The notes: generated by a model from the sequence alone, not told the origin. DNA of 64,000 nt from Argyresthia goedartella (GCA_949825045.1 OX463812.1:2960661-3024660); one strand, 5' to 3'. Numbered from the stretch's first letter, positions 30,400 through 41,570 are shown. Made by a program: numbers and translations.

Positions 30400-33273
30400 T
30401 TGAATTTAGTACATATAAATATAAGATCGCTGAGGAAAAATTATAATGCATTTTTGGTACTTATAAACCAATGCCAAGAAAAACTAGACCTGATTATACT
30501 TACAGAAGTTAACATAAAAAAAGAGGAGATACCACTATACAGGATAGGCGACTATGATACTTACTGGAATACAAGAGAAACACGTAAAGGAGGAGGTATT
30601 TTAATTTATGCAAAGAAGGAGTTGAATTTTTCAGCTTCAAACATAAATGGAACAGCATCCGAAGTAATACATGGAAAAATAAATACATCTCAACAAAAAG
30701 ACATCCACATAATATCGGTATATAGACCGCCTAAAACTAATAAATTAAGATTTACTCAAGAAGTACAGAACGTATTGAAAACTATCCCAAAGTTCACTGA
30801 CGTAATATTTGTGGGAGATACTAACATCAACCTGCTGGATGACAGCATGAGCACAGCTATAGTGAAATACAAGAACACGCTGTATAGCCATGGATTGGAA
30901 TGTCTCATCACCGACGTGACGCGGGAGGAGGTCGTGGACGGCCGCCTCACCAGATCCTGCATCGACCATCTGTGGGTGCGCAGCCGCCGACCCGTGCCGG
31001 CTGCACACCTACTCACCACCAAGATCGCCGACCATTATTTAATTGGTGTTACAATATCAAAAAGTAACGACACAGCAAGTGTCAGTGACAGTGACAAATA
31101 TGATAAGGTAATAATATCGAATAAATTAGTGCGTGAAAAGTTGGATGGTGTAAATTGGGAGGAACTTCAAGACTGTAAGTGTCCTTTGTTATTATATGAA
31201 AAATTGTGCTTAATTTTTGGGTGTATTTACGAAAGTTCAAAGATAAAAGTCCCATTAAGGAGTAAGCGTACTCGACCGGTGTGGATAGATGATAAATTGA
31301 ACTCAATGTTATGTATTAGAGATGAACTGTTTAGAAAATGGAAATCGAAACCAAACTGTATGAGTATTAGACTAGAGTACACGAAATATAGAAATAAAGT
31401 TAGTAAATTAATTAATGTAGCTAAAAATAAGAATAGACAAGAACAACTTAGAAAATGTAACAATGATGCAAAGAAGATATGGTGTAACATAAATAGTTGG
31501 CTAGGAAGAGAGAAACCTCGATTAGATGATGTTATTTTGAAATATTTAGGACAAAAGGATAATCTAGAAAATGTATGTAGTAAGTTTTCTGAAACATTTA
31601 CTGAAGAAATACATAACATTAAACATAATTGTGATAAAAAGTTTTTAAAAAGAAAAGAATATGTAAAAGAGAGTGATGTGTCATTAAGATTTCGAAAAAT
31701 TTGTGCTTCAGATGTAGAAAAAACTATTGTTAACATGAGTAATGAGAAGTCACCCGGCTCGGATGGTATCAGAGTAGAGGATATTAAATACATTAAGAAA
31801 CGTATAAGTCCTATTCTTGCTATCTTCATAAACTTGAGTGTACAAAAAGAGCTTTATCCAGATGAACTGAAACTGGCTATGATTAGACCCATATATAAAC
31901 AAGGTAGTCACCTTGACTACACAAATTATAGACCCATAGCTATTTTGTCCATTATCAATAAAATAACAGAAAAACTAATTATAAATCAAATAAGTAATTT
32001 TCTAGACAAGCATAATATTATCTCAAATAGTCAACACGGTTTCCGCCGTGGCCGCAGTACGGCGACAGCTCTTAAACTATTTACGGATTACATAAACAAT
32101 TCATTAGATAAACGAAAACAAGTAGTAGCTCTTTTCATTGATTTCAAAAAGGCTTTTGATACTTTGGATCATTCACAGCTTTTGCAGGCGATGAGTGAAT
32201 GTGGAATACGAGGTCCTTTGAACAGTTGGATACAGGTTTACCTGAAAAATAGATCTATGCAGACCGTAGTGAGTGGTACAAAGGGTGCAAAAGCAAACAT
32301 AAGGTATGGTGTCCCAACCGGTTCCGTGTACGGGCCGGTTGGGTACATCATGCACGTAAATAGTGTTTGCAATGTAGTCAAACACTGTAAAATGTTCATG
32401 TATGCAGACGATACGTGCTTACTATGCGCCCACAATGACTTAAATGTTATCCAAAATTGTATACAGACGGACCTTGATAACATTGTCAAATGGTCACACG
32501 ATAATGGCATTATTATTAATCTATCTAAAACTAAATGTATGCACATCTGCTCCCCATATAATAAACCTAAAATAAATAAACTACAAATAATTGGGCATTC
32601 TTATGAATGTTTACATCGAAACAGCCCAAATTGTAACTGTTCAGAAATTGAATTTGTAAATCAGTACAAGTACCTGGGACTCACAATAGATAAAAATATG
32701 TCATGGAAATCACATATAAATAATGTCTGTTCAAAGCTAAGATCTGTATTATGTAAGTTGTATCATCTGCGGGGCGTAGTAAACAGAGCTACTATGTACT
32801 CTGTTTACTACGCACTCGCAGACTCGATAATATCTTATGGTTTGAGTAGTTATGGGTGCACCTTCCAAAGTTACTTAGATCAAATAAATACTATACAGAA
32901 AAGGCTTATAAAATTATTGGTTGATAAAAAAACAAGGAAAAAATGCCGCCCTGATTATGATCAATTATATGGTACGTGTAAAATATTACCTGTTCAAGAA
33001 AAAGTTAAGTTGTTAATTATGTTAGAGGAATACAATAACAATGAGTTTAAAACCCCCGTTTCACATTGCATTAGTACAAGAAAAGTAGTCAACAAAAAGT
33101 TGTATGTACCCAAAATATGTAATTTCTATGGTTCACGGACCAGAAAGTATTTAGTACCAAAGATTCTTAATGATCTCCCGGACGACGTCAGAAACAATAC
33201 CTTTACTAAACCTGTATTTAAGAAAAAAGTTATAGTATCCTTATTGGATTATTTTGTAGCAAAGAAAAATTAA
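30400..33273 (+). CDS. LINE ORF2: APE endonuclease and reverse transcriptase
   Basis: The open frame runs from just after a TAA at about 30271 to 33273. The endonuclease begins at LNLVHINIRSL and includes ILTEVNIK, ISVYRPPKTNK, FVGDTNINLLDD, SCIDHLWVRS and ADHYLIGV. The reverse transcriptase has SPGSDGIRVEDIK, NYRPIAILSIINKITEKL, QHGFRRGRSTATAL, LFIDFKKAFDTLDH, GVPTGSVYGPVGY and MYADDTCLLC, with the catalytic YADD box intact; thumb and C-terminus follow. No in-frame ATG precedes the endonuclease. The codon at 30400 is TTG, and the nearest ATG upstream (30367) is in another frame and stops after six codons. So the start is uncertain: non-AUG, reinitiation after ORF1, or a lost ATG. Confidence 0.9.
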   Translation: MNLVHINIRSLRKNYNAFLVLINQCQEKLDLIILTEVNIKKEEIPLYRIGDYDTYWNTRETRKGGGILIYAKKELNFSASNINGTASEVIHGKINTSQQKDIHIISVYRPPKTNKLRFTQEVQNVLKTIPKFTDVIFVGDTNINLLDDSMSTAIVKYKNTLYSHGLECLITDVTREEVVDGRLTRSCIDHLWVRSRRPVPAAHLLTTKIADHYLIGVTISKSNDTASVSDSDKYDKVIISNKLVREKLDGVNWEELQDCKCPLLLYEKLCLIFGCIYESSKIKVPLRSKRTRPVWIDDKLNSMLCIRDELFRKWKSKPNCMSIRLEYTKYRNKVSKLINVAKNKNRQEQLRKCNNDAKKIWCNINSWLGREKPRLDDVILKYLGQKDNLENVCSKFSETFTEEIHNIKHNCDKKFLKRKEYVKESDVSLRFRKICASDVEKTIVNMSNEKSPGSDGIRVEDIKYIKKRISPILAIFINLSVQKELYPDELKLAMIRPIYKQGSHLDYTNYRPIAILSIINKITEKLIINQISNFLDKHNIISNSQHGFRRGRSTATALKLFTDYINNSLDKRKQVVALFIDFKKAFDTLDHSQLLQAMSECGIRGPLNSWIQVYLKNRSMQTVVSGTKGAKANIRYGVPTGSVYGPVGYIMHVNSVCNVVKHCKMFMYADDTCLLCAHNDLNVIQNCIQTDLDNIVKWSHDNGIIINLSKTKCMHICSPYNKPKINKLQIIGHSYECLHRNSPNCNCSEIEFVNQYKYLGLTIDKNMSWKSHINNVCSKLRSVLCKLYHLRGVVNRATMYSVYYALADSIISYGLSSYGCTFQSYLDQINTIQKRLIKLLVDKKTRKKCRPDYDQLYGTCKILPVQEKVKLLIMLEEYNNNEFKTPVSHCISTRKVVNKKLYVPKICNFYGSRTRKYLVPKILNDLPDDVRNNTFTKPVFKKKVIVSLLDYFVAKKN

Positions 33274-33660
33274 GACTGTGTATTATGTTAAACTTATACC
33301 TATACATGCACATGTGTGCCTCTGTCGAAATACCTAGTTGTCTTTAAAATTATATAACAAGTAGTGCCTATACCTAGCTATATAAGAAGAGAACGGTTGC
33401 TGCGATCAACAATCTAACACCCCGATAGGTATTTAAGTGGATATAGTTGAGGAAATATAATACATACCAATGCGTTCCGGCGTAGTTTGTTTGTGGATTG
33501 CAGGAACCGGTTCCTGTTCTATTCTATTGTATATATGTAGTTCTATTTTTAGAGTGAGAGCCCAACTGCCAATAAACTGTCTTGCAGTTTGGCGGTGCAT
33601 TGTAATCTGAAATATTTTGTGTTTATTAAGAATAAAAAACTTTGAACTTTGAACTTTGAA

Positions 33661-34560
33661 ATAATGCTGTGAAAGTTACTGAAATATACTAAACTTGCAT
33701 TGGACTCATCTGTAAATATTTCTCCTGAGCCTCGTTATTTACAAATTAACGTTGTGTGACTAACACAATCAAATGCTTTGGAAAGGTCACAGAAGACACC
33801 AATTGCATCTTGTGACTTCTTCCAAGCATTAAAGACATGCTTTAAGAACCTTAACCCCTTCATCTGTATTAGAACGGCCTTTAGTGAAGCCATATTGCTC
33901 ACTATGGAACAGTCAATATATTTATAAGATTTTTTTATATTTTACTTACTGCGGGGAGTATTGATATTAGTGTGTATTTAGTAGGATAATTTTTATGGCC
34001 GGACTTATATAAAGGATTCAATTTACTATTTTTATTACGTCGCTAAAAACTCTTTCACCGACATACTTATTAAAAATAATAACCACGTAAGGAGCCATTG
34101 AATCAATAATATAAGTTAAAATGTTGGTTAATATTCCCCACAGATCCCAGTGTTTTTAATAGCAAGCAATTGAAATGCCTTAACAACCGCGTCTCCATCA
34201 ATATGTCTGAATTTAAATACATCATCACACTTATCAACATTGTTTAATATGTGTAGTATGGAAGCAGCCTCCGCCAGGGTTGAATCTAAGGACTGGGTAG
34301 TAAAGATTGGTATTTTGTTAAAGAAATCTTTAGTTGCATTGGCTACTTCCCGATCTTTAGAAATACATTTATGGTCTATATTTAGTACAAATGTCCGGTC
34401 CCGAGGTTTAATTTTGCCAGTTTCGGTATTTATAATCTTCCATATTGTTTTGATTTTGTCTTCAGCGTGCTTAATTTTTCTTTTCAGGTAAAGGGACTTT
34501 GCTGTACGGCACACATATAATTTGAATATTGTTTTATGTCCTCTAAAAACTTAGTATCAT
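33661..34560 (-). pseudogene. Old Jockey ORF2 relic, right part
   Basis: The minus strand continues the relic at 29041-29165. The frame 34128-34514 has IKTIWKIINTETGKIK, DREVANATKDFFNKI and CDDVFKFRHIDGDAVVKAF, equivalent to TWQIINRETGKAK...FKFRHVNNEDIVKAF of the LINE at 21419-24610. Between 33661 and 34127 the RT fingers and palm are decayed, with several stops and deletions. Confidence 0.85.
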
Positions 34561-34975
34561 GTGCAATTATACATATTTGAAATTATAAATCATAAAATTT
34601 GTTTAGCCCATTCATCAAAAAAATATTGATTTTATTATAACATTAAAGTCTTTTTCTACACACGTATCATAAACCCTCTTTGCTGAGTACAAAAATCGCA
34701 CGTTACGATCAGCATAATGTTAAACTACTTGGTAAAAACTCATTTCTTATCTGAAAAATTACACATTATGATCATAATATGTCAATTTCTACATATTAAG
34801 ACATTCAAATTTCGAAGGCCGACGCCCGCCTGCATGCCGCCCTACTTTGTGAAGTTGGTACTACTGAACAAGCTAAACAAGTGCAAAGGAATTATCAATG
34901 CCACCATGCCGGTCGAACATGCGGTTCCTGAACACATTAAAGAGAGCTTATGATATGTGTGTAGATAAACTAGTG
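34561..34975. other. Unassigned intronic DNA
   Basis: A plus-strand frame (34717-34953) ends in a well-balanced stretch (FVKLVLLNKLNKCKGIINAT), but I recognise no protein in it. Confidence 0.35.
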
Positions 34976-34980
34976 TATGT

Positions 34981-35096
34981 AACTGTACATAATTAGGCAT
35001 TAAAACTCTCGAGTGATATTATTATGAAACTTGCCTTCGGCTCGTTTCATAAACCCACTCTCGAGTATTAATGCCCATTATGTAGCAGTCACATAA
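34981..35096. repeat. Imperfect inverted repeat, about 37-bp arms
   Basis: AACTGTACATAATTAGGCAT...CTCTCGAGTG folds onto CACTCTCGAGTATTAATGCC...GTAGCAGTCAC, with a second small hairpin inside (GAAACTTGCC...GGCTCGTTTC). It resembles a small MITE. Confidence 0.65.
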
Positions 35097-35226
35097 ACTT
35101 TTATTAACAATCACATTAAACAAGGAATTACAAAGGTCATCTGGATTCTCAACAAACGCTAAGTAACTAAGTTGCTGTAATGGTTAAGACATTACGCTTG
35201 GAATGCATTATGCTGAAAATGGGAAA

Positions 35227-35460
35227 TGGGGCCTATTCTCTAGGATAAACTCACTAAAATTAGTTGACGAAATTGGCTCCAACAGCTCTTATACTGTTGC
35301 CATAGATTCCATTTTCGAACTAAATTTTGAATTATTTTAATGTACTGATGAATTAATTCAAAAGTGAGTTCGAAAATGGAATCTATGGCCACCGCGTAGG
35401 AGCGTCGAAGCTAATATTGTCAAGTAATTTTAGTGAGTGCAACCTAGAGAATTGGCCCCA
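35227..35460. mobile_element. Palindromic MITE, 234 bp
   Basis: Ends are TGGGGCCTATTCTCTAGG and the reverse complement of TGGGGCCAATTCTCTAGG. The two arms of roughly 115 bp each share CACTCACTAAAATTA and CCATAGATTCCATTTTCGAA in opposite orientations. It is non-coding, so mobilisation would need a transposase in trans. Confidence 0.85.
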
Positions 35461-36281
35461 ATGTATAACTAAATATGTAAGGGGGGAAATTATTGGGTGA
35501 AGCAGCTGAATATAAAAAAGATACTTGTAGAATGAAAGGAATTATTGCGAGGATCTCAAACGCTTGGTTAAAAAAATGACAAAATAAGTTAACTACTTCC
35601 CTTATTTCCAAAATACCACATCATTTCTTTCAATACCACGTAAAAACTTATAAATACACTTGGTTACTTGGAGCATGAAAGTAGCAGCACCAATTACTTT
35701 ACAAACAACATTTTGTTATTTAAACACAGGAAAATTAAAGACACCTAATCAAGAAACTTGAATGCGGTGGTACGGAACTCTTCGTACGCGAGTCTCGACC
35801 GTTTATTCATTTTATTCTCTTCGTACGTAAAATCTTCCATTTAGACTTCAAATAATAGTTTTTTTTTTTTTTTCATATCGGTTCAGCCGTTTGCGAGTTT
35901 CGCGCTTGCTATCACATTTAGAGAGAATTTTTAAACACACCGGGTGCTACTTTGTAACGTTACGCCAGGTTTAGGGACGATAGGTAGTTTACGTATTGCT
36001 TGAAGCAAAAAAATATATTTATTTTTCCCTTGTATTATTTTGATTCAGAAATACCTGGGTTACATTTTGTCCTGAAATAAACGCAATGTGGGGACACGCC
36101 CGGCCGCTCCACAAAACGCGCCGAGTACCAAACTCTGTGAGCACGGTCGCAACCGATAGAAGTAGGCCACAAATTAATGATCTACGGAGATTTTCACTGA
36201 AAAAATAACTGTATTTTTTTGCTCCAGTGCCGTGTACATAACCACCCCTCAGTCGGGCGTTACTCTACAAAGCGCCTTGCA
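35461..36281. other. Unassigned DNA with a worn dispersed repeat
   Basis: 35620-35815 is a diverged copy of the dispersed repeat (ACTTTACAAACAACATTTTG, GGTACGGAACTCTTCGTACG). The rest is AT-rich with a T run at 35859-35872. Confidence 0.55.
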
Positions 36282-37540
36282 TATAGACAGAAGAAAATAT
36301 ACTAGTAGCCCTGTGAGCTGTAGACCTCGCTAACATATAGACAGAAGAAAATATACTCAAACTCAAACTCAAACTCAAAACGTTTATTGCGACATTGTGG
36401 TGGTATATGGTGATAAATATATATATAGAATTTGAAGAACCGACAATGAACCCAGTGAGGGCACTGCAATATCCTACATCTAACTTGCACAATAATAAAA
36501 TATCATAAAATGGTTAACTTTATAACAATGAGATCATTACCTACTATTATCTACAGTATTAGCGTAACATTAAAGTATTATAATTATAAGATTTACATGC
36601 GTTTGTGTATGTGTACCTGTGTGTGTGTGTTATGAGTGTGTTTGAGGGTGTGTACGTGCATGTGTGTAAGTGTTTGTGTGTGATTATAGAAAGTGTGTTT
36701 CATTTAAATATTCTTCAATGCTGTAGTACGCTTTTTGGAGGAGATGATTTTTTACTTTCTTTAGGAATTCTATTTCGTTGGAAATATTTTTGTAACTATC
36801 TGGAAGTTTGTTATAGATGGTTATGGACATAATATATGTGTTAGTGGATTGCAATGACATATTAATTTTTGGGAGGAGAATTTTGTGTTTGTGTCTGAAG
36901 GAGTATAAGTTATTCAGTGTGTCTCTGGTCTTGTATGTTTCTGGGTATTTTCTGACTAGCTTTATTATTTCGAATAAGTAAATAGAGGGGAGGGTGAGGA
37001 TGCTATATGTTTTGAAATGTGGTTTACATGTGTGTGTTGGTTCTATGTTTGCTATAATTCTCAGCAGCTTTTTCTGTAGTCTAAATAATTGTGGAACGTC
37101 GGTGCTGTTTCCCCACAGTATGATACCATAATTAAGTAAGGAATGTGCGTGTGCGTAGTATGCTGAAAGAGCAGTGGCGGTGTTAGTTGATTTGTTTACT
37201 TCCCTTAAAGCATATGAGAATTTAGATATTTTACCTTTAAGTTTCTGTACATGCGACTTCCAATTTAAGTGAGAGTCTATGATAATTCCTAATAAACTTG
37301 CCTCTTTTATTATTTCTAGTGGAATATTATTATAGCTAAAGTTGATATCGAGGGGCGGTTTTTGATGTGGATAAAACGTTATTAATTTACATTAAATACT
37401 AGTAGCCCTGTGAGCTGTAGACCTCGCTAACATATAGACAGAAGAAAATATACTAGTAGCCCTGTGAGCTGTAGACCTCGCTAACATATAGACAGAAGAA
37501 AATATACTAGTAGCCCTGTGAGCTGTAGACCTCGTTAACA
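36282..37540. repeat. 54-bp tandem array split by a LINE
   Basis: The unit ACTAGTAGCCCTGTGAGCTG, TAGACCTCGCTAACATATAG, ACAGAAGAAAATAT occurs about 1.4 times at 36282-36357 and about 2.7 times at 37391-37540. The two halves are the same array, interrupted by 36358-37390. Confidence 0.9.
36358..37390 (-). mobile_element. Truncated LINE inserted in the 54-bp array
   Basis: A minus-strand LINE 3' end: a CAAACT-repeat tail at 36358-36377, a GT-rich 3' UTR (36600-36700) and the C-terminal RT region (readable as EASLLGIIIDSHLNWKSHV, SYALREVNKSTNTATAL, LLNYGIILWGNSTDVPQLF). The 5' end is cut at about 37390. ATACT occurs at both junctions and may be the target duplication. It is a different family from the LINEs at 21419 and 38258. 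Confidence 0.82.
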
Positions 37541-38257
37541 GGGGGGACTGTGAACCAACTTAAAGGTAAGTATTTTAGATTCAATCAAAATCAAGTAGTA
37601 AAGTAGCCGCACCAATAACTTTGTAAACTACATTTTGCGATTTAAAATACAATCTATTGAATTTTCACGAAAATAGTTAAAGTCTATTTCACTCACTCTC
37701 ATGGTCTGTATAGATCCTCTTTACTTATCCGTCTCCTACTTCGAGGAGTTCAAACTTGGTATGTTTTGAAAATATTTCGTGGATTTTTAGAAAACAGGCG
37801 GCCGAAATGTAATCAATCGTGTAGTATATTTTTAGAACCGGCTCATGAAGCCCTTAAATTTGATAACCCACACGATAGGTTTCAGAAAAAAAGAAAAAAA
37901 AACCAAACAAAAAATTAATGACGTCATAACTCCCCCCCAACGGGAAAATCGAGAAAAGCTCTCGACAAAAAAAATAATAATTCAAGGAACACATGTGCCA
38001 AGTTTTGTGAGGATCGCTTGAAATCTGTGGCCCCTAGACCGGAACTGACAGACACACATAGAGACGAAAGCAAAATCGGCCTCCTACCTTGTCGAAATGA
38101 AGCCCTTCGCTCGTTTCGCTCGCTCGGTCAATAAACGATATAGGTTGATAGAAAGTTATTGTCTCAGGCTGCCAATTTAATCAAAAATGTTAAATAATTT
38201 TGGTCCCGAGCGAGACTATGTATCTAATCCATGTGATATTGAAGTCTGGTCTTAAAA
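37541..38257. other. Unassigned intronic DNA
   Basis: Contains a faint piece of the dispersed repeat (37600-37650) and the string CCTTCGCTCGTTTCGCTCGC. No gene. Confidence 0.45.
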
Positions 38258-41200
38258 CTCAAAAAAAAACTCAAAACGTTTATTCTGTAAATAGGCCACA
38301 AGGGCACTTTCACATGTCATTTCATTTCATTTTTTACAGAACATTTGGTATTATTATTTGTATCTTATTATCAGAAAAAAAAAAGTACTTAATTATTGTT
38401 TCTGAGAGATGTAAAGAGTCTCAAATGTCATAATAAAATAATTAAAATATAAATAACAGAGATGTATAGTCTCTTTAGTCAATAATACAATGATAATAGG
38501 AGATGTAAATGGTCCCCACAGTCAAGAGTTGTATAATTAAATTAATCTTTGGAGGTGTAAAAGGCCTCCAAGTGTCCAGTAAAAGAAACTCTGGCAGTGA
38601 GGATGCTCACAATTAATTAGAACAATTCAGTCCCAAGCATTTTTATCGTCTATGTACTCTTTAATACTGTAGTAAGCTTTAGAAATAAGCCTTTGCTTGA
38701 TGTATTTCTTGAACTTATTAATTGATAGATCTGTCAAAGTGCTTGGGAGTTTATTGTAAAATCTTACACAATTACCCTTGAACGAGTTTTTTATTTTATG
38801 GAGCCGAGTAGTGGGCACTGCAAGTTTGTCCTTGTTTCTAGTATTAAAGTTATGTATATCACAGTTTCTTCGAAAGTTAACAATGTTCTTATGGACATAC
38901 ATAATATTCTCGTAAATATATTGACTATGGACTGTCAATATATTTACTTCTTTAAACTTATTTCTAAGAGAATCTCTATTATTCATTTTATAAATCGCAC
39001 GAACAGCCCGCTTCTGCAGCACAAAAATAGTATTTATGTCAGCAGCACTGCACCAGAGCAGAATACCGTAGGACATAATACTATGAAAATAACTAAAATA
39101 AACTAATCTGGCTGTTTTTAAATCTGTCAAGTGACGGATTTTCCTGCATGCAAAAGCTGCAGAGCTCAGTCTGTTCGATAGCTTATCAATATGTGGACCC
39201 CATTGTAGTTTGGAATCCAACGTTATACCTAGAAACACTGTGCTGGTTACCAATTCCAATTCCTCATTTTTAATTGTTATACATGTCTGATTATTTTTAA
39301 CGTTAGTAGTAAGAAACTTAACACATTTAGTCTTTTTCTCATTTAATAGCAAATTATTAACATTAAACCAATTTACCACTCTTGATATGGTATTGTTCAC
39401 GTGATCATCATTAGCGTGTTGGTTTCGCTTTGTTTTAAAAATAAGTGAGGTGTCATCAGCAAACAGTACCATATCATGACAGTCCCTTCCTAGATAGGGT
39501 AAGTCGTTTATATAGATGAGGAATAGGAAGGGTCCCAATATTGAGCCCTGTGGAACGCCCAAAGAAACCAATGATCCTGGAGATCGTTCTCCGTTTACGT
39601 CTACCCTTTGTATTCTTCCGTTCAGATAAGATTTTAATAAATTCAATGACGTGTCTCTAACTCCATAATGATGTAATTTCCTGATCAATGTTTCATGACA
39701 AACGCAATCAAAAGCCTTAGATAAGTCACAAAAAATGCCTAGGGCATCTTGTGACTCTTCCCAGGCATCAAAAATACTTTCAATGAACTGAATTCCGGCA
39801 TCTGTTGTTGAACGACCGCGAGTGAATCCAAACTGTTTGTTATGCATTAGCTTATTTGATTCAAAATGATGTAATAGCTGTGATAAGATTAATTTCTCAA
39901 AAATTTTACTAAAAGTTGGTAGTATTGATATAGGTCTGAAATTGGTGGGGTCTTGAGTACTACCTGCTTTGAAGAGGGGAATTTTCTTACTTTGTTTCAT
40001 TAAATCAGGAAATTCACCGCAGTCTATACAATTGTTGAAAATGACCGCTAGGTCAGGTGCAATTAATTCGATCAGGGATTTAACGACGTGAACAGAGAGT
40101 CCCCAAAGATCATTCGTTTTCTTAACATTTATCAATTTAAATGCCTTTACGACATCTGAACTTGTGACGAGCTTAAAATTCAAGTATGAAGCACACTCTG
40201 AGACATTATCTTTTAATATTGCAACAGCAGACAAAGGTGACGAATTTAAATACTTAGTCGTGGAAGCCGGTGCATTAGTAAAAAACGATTCAAATTCAGT
40301 TGCAACTTCTAAGCTAGAACTCGTAAGCTGTCCATTGATTTTTAGTTCGTAATCGTGACTCGCTTTTTTACTACGACCGGCCTACTCATTAATTATTTTC
40401 CAAGTCGTTTTTATAACATCGGAACTATTCTTAATTTTACTACTCATAAAATTACGTTTAGCCTTATGACAGTCTAATTTAAATTGTTTGGAGAACTGTT
40501 TGACTTGTTCTTTAAATTCGTCACTCATGTTGAACCGTCGTTCCTCATACAATGCATACAATGCTTGCCTGCGTTTATGCAACTCTGCAGTAGCCCACGT
40601 ACTAAAGTCGTTTGAACCACCAACCACAACCGATTTTGAAGTGAATATCGCGCTGTACTGTTTCATAAAGGTTTCAAAGAATAAGTTATACATTATATTA
40701 GGAGACTGTTCAGCAGCCAAAAACGGTAGTTCCTGGGCTAAAGAGTATCTCATTCTTTCTAACCGGTCAGCAGTTATTGGCACAAACGAAATTTTCTTTT
40801 TAATGACAGGTTCTCTAATAGAATCAAATTGAAATAATTGACCTAAATGATCTGAATCCAATTCACTGATAACACTTTTACTGATTGGAATAACATCAGT
40901 AAAAATGTTGTCAATGCATGTAGCACTAGTAGCAGTCACTCTTGTTGGCTCCATAAATAAATGGCTAAGCCTAAATGATGAGAAAAGATTTATCAATCTA
41001 ACGCTGAGAGTAGTTCTTTCTAACAGATTAACATTAAAGTCACCACATATAATTAATCGTTTCGTACTGTGTGATGAAATAGTTAGGACGGATTCCATTA
41101 TTTTCTCGAACATTTCAAAGTCGCTCAAGGGTGGCCTATAGACACATATAACGATGAACTGTTCTAATTCCACAGCTGCAAGTTCTATAGTTCGTTCAAC

Positions 41201-41530
41201 AGATAAGGAAACAATGTCCTTACGTTCCTTGAATTTCATATGATTGTTTAGTATGATTAATGCCCCACCATGTATTGAATTAAGTCTGGTGAACGAACTA
41301 CCAACCTGGTGATCTTTAAAGCTAAACATAATTTCATTAATAGTTAACCAGTGCTCTGTTATGCACAAAATGTCAATTTTATTACAATTTAAAAATAACT
41401 CTATTTGTAGATCTTTGCCTCTAATACATTGAATATTCTGATGAACCAGGCTTATATACTTAGCATGTGAGCTTCCCTTATTCTTAGGGTTTTCTTATAT
41501 ACTAGAACATATGTTGCCAGAGCCTGGGTC
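38258..41530 (-). mobile_element. Jockey-clade LINE, second subfamily, nearly intact ORF2
   Basis: On the minus strand, with the 3' tail ACTCAAAAAAAAACTCAAAA at 38258 and a 3' UTR shared with 20140-20267. ORF2 spans 38627 to about 41500 and is open except for one stop. No ORF1 is present, so the copy is 5'-truncated near 41530. The protein is clearly related to the LINE at 21419-24610 but well diverged. Confidence 0.9.
38627..41500 (-). pseudogene. Jockey ORF2 with a single premature stop
   Basis: Endonuclease: VHQNIQ near the start, CITEHWLTINEIMFSF, VICVYRPPLSDFEMF, CGDFNVNLLER, ATCIDNIF and DSDHLGQLF. Reverse transcriptase: LFKAGSTQDPTNFRPISILP, QFGFTRGRSTTDAGIQF, LGIFCDLSKAFDCVCHETLI, GVPQGSILGPFLFLIYINDL and LFADDTSLIF. 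The frame is continuous from about 41500 to 38627 except for a TAG at 40382-40384, directly after TTWKIINE. The first in-frame ATG is inside the endonuclease (41368), consistent with 5' truncation. A one-base substitution may be the only coding lesion. Confidence 0.9.
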
Positions 41531-41570
41531 CTCTGTTGTCTTATGTTGAAAGGTTTATCCCAGACGGATC

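Larger units (their letters stand above)
29196..33660 (+). mobile_element. Full-length CR1-like LINE with both ORFs open
   Basis: A non-LTR retrotransposon of about 4.5 kb on the plus strand: a GC-rich 5' UTR (from about 29196), ORF1 (29325-30242), a 157-bp gap, ORF2 (open to 33273), a 3' UTR of about 385 bp and a tail of TTTGAAC-like repeats (33633-33657). Both reading frames are uninterrupted, so this is the best preserved autonomous-type element in the window. ORF1 with an N-terminal PHD finger and the RT type suggest the CR1/Daphne side of the LINE tree; I am not certain of the clade. It sits inside an older Jockey relic and lies antisense to the receptor gene. Confidence 0.88.

Noticed and set aside
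34717..34953. Plus-strand frame with balanced codon use as an exon
   Set aside because: No recognisable protein family, no paired splice sites; it remains unassigned.
36282..37540. Repeat arrays (54-, 43-, 62- and 27-bp) as CRISPR-like
   Set aside because: The units are contiguous without unique spacers and the genome is eukaryotic.
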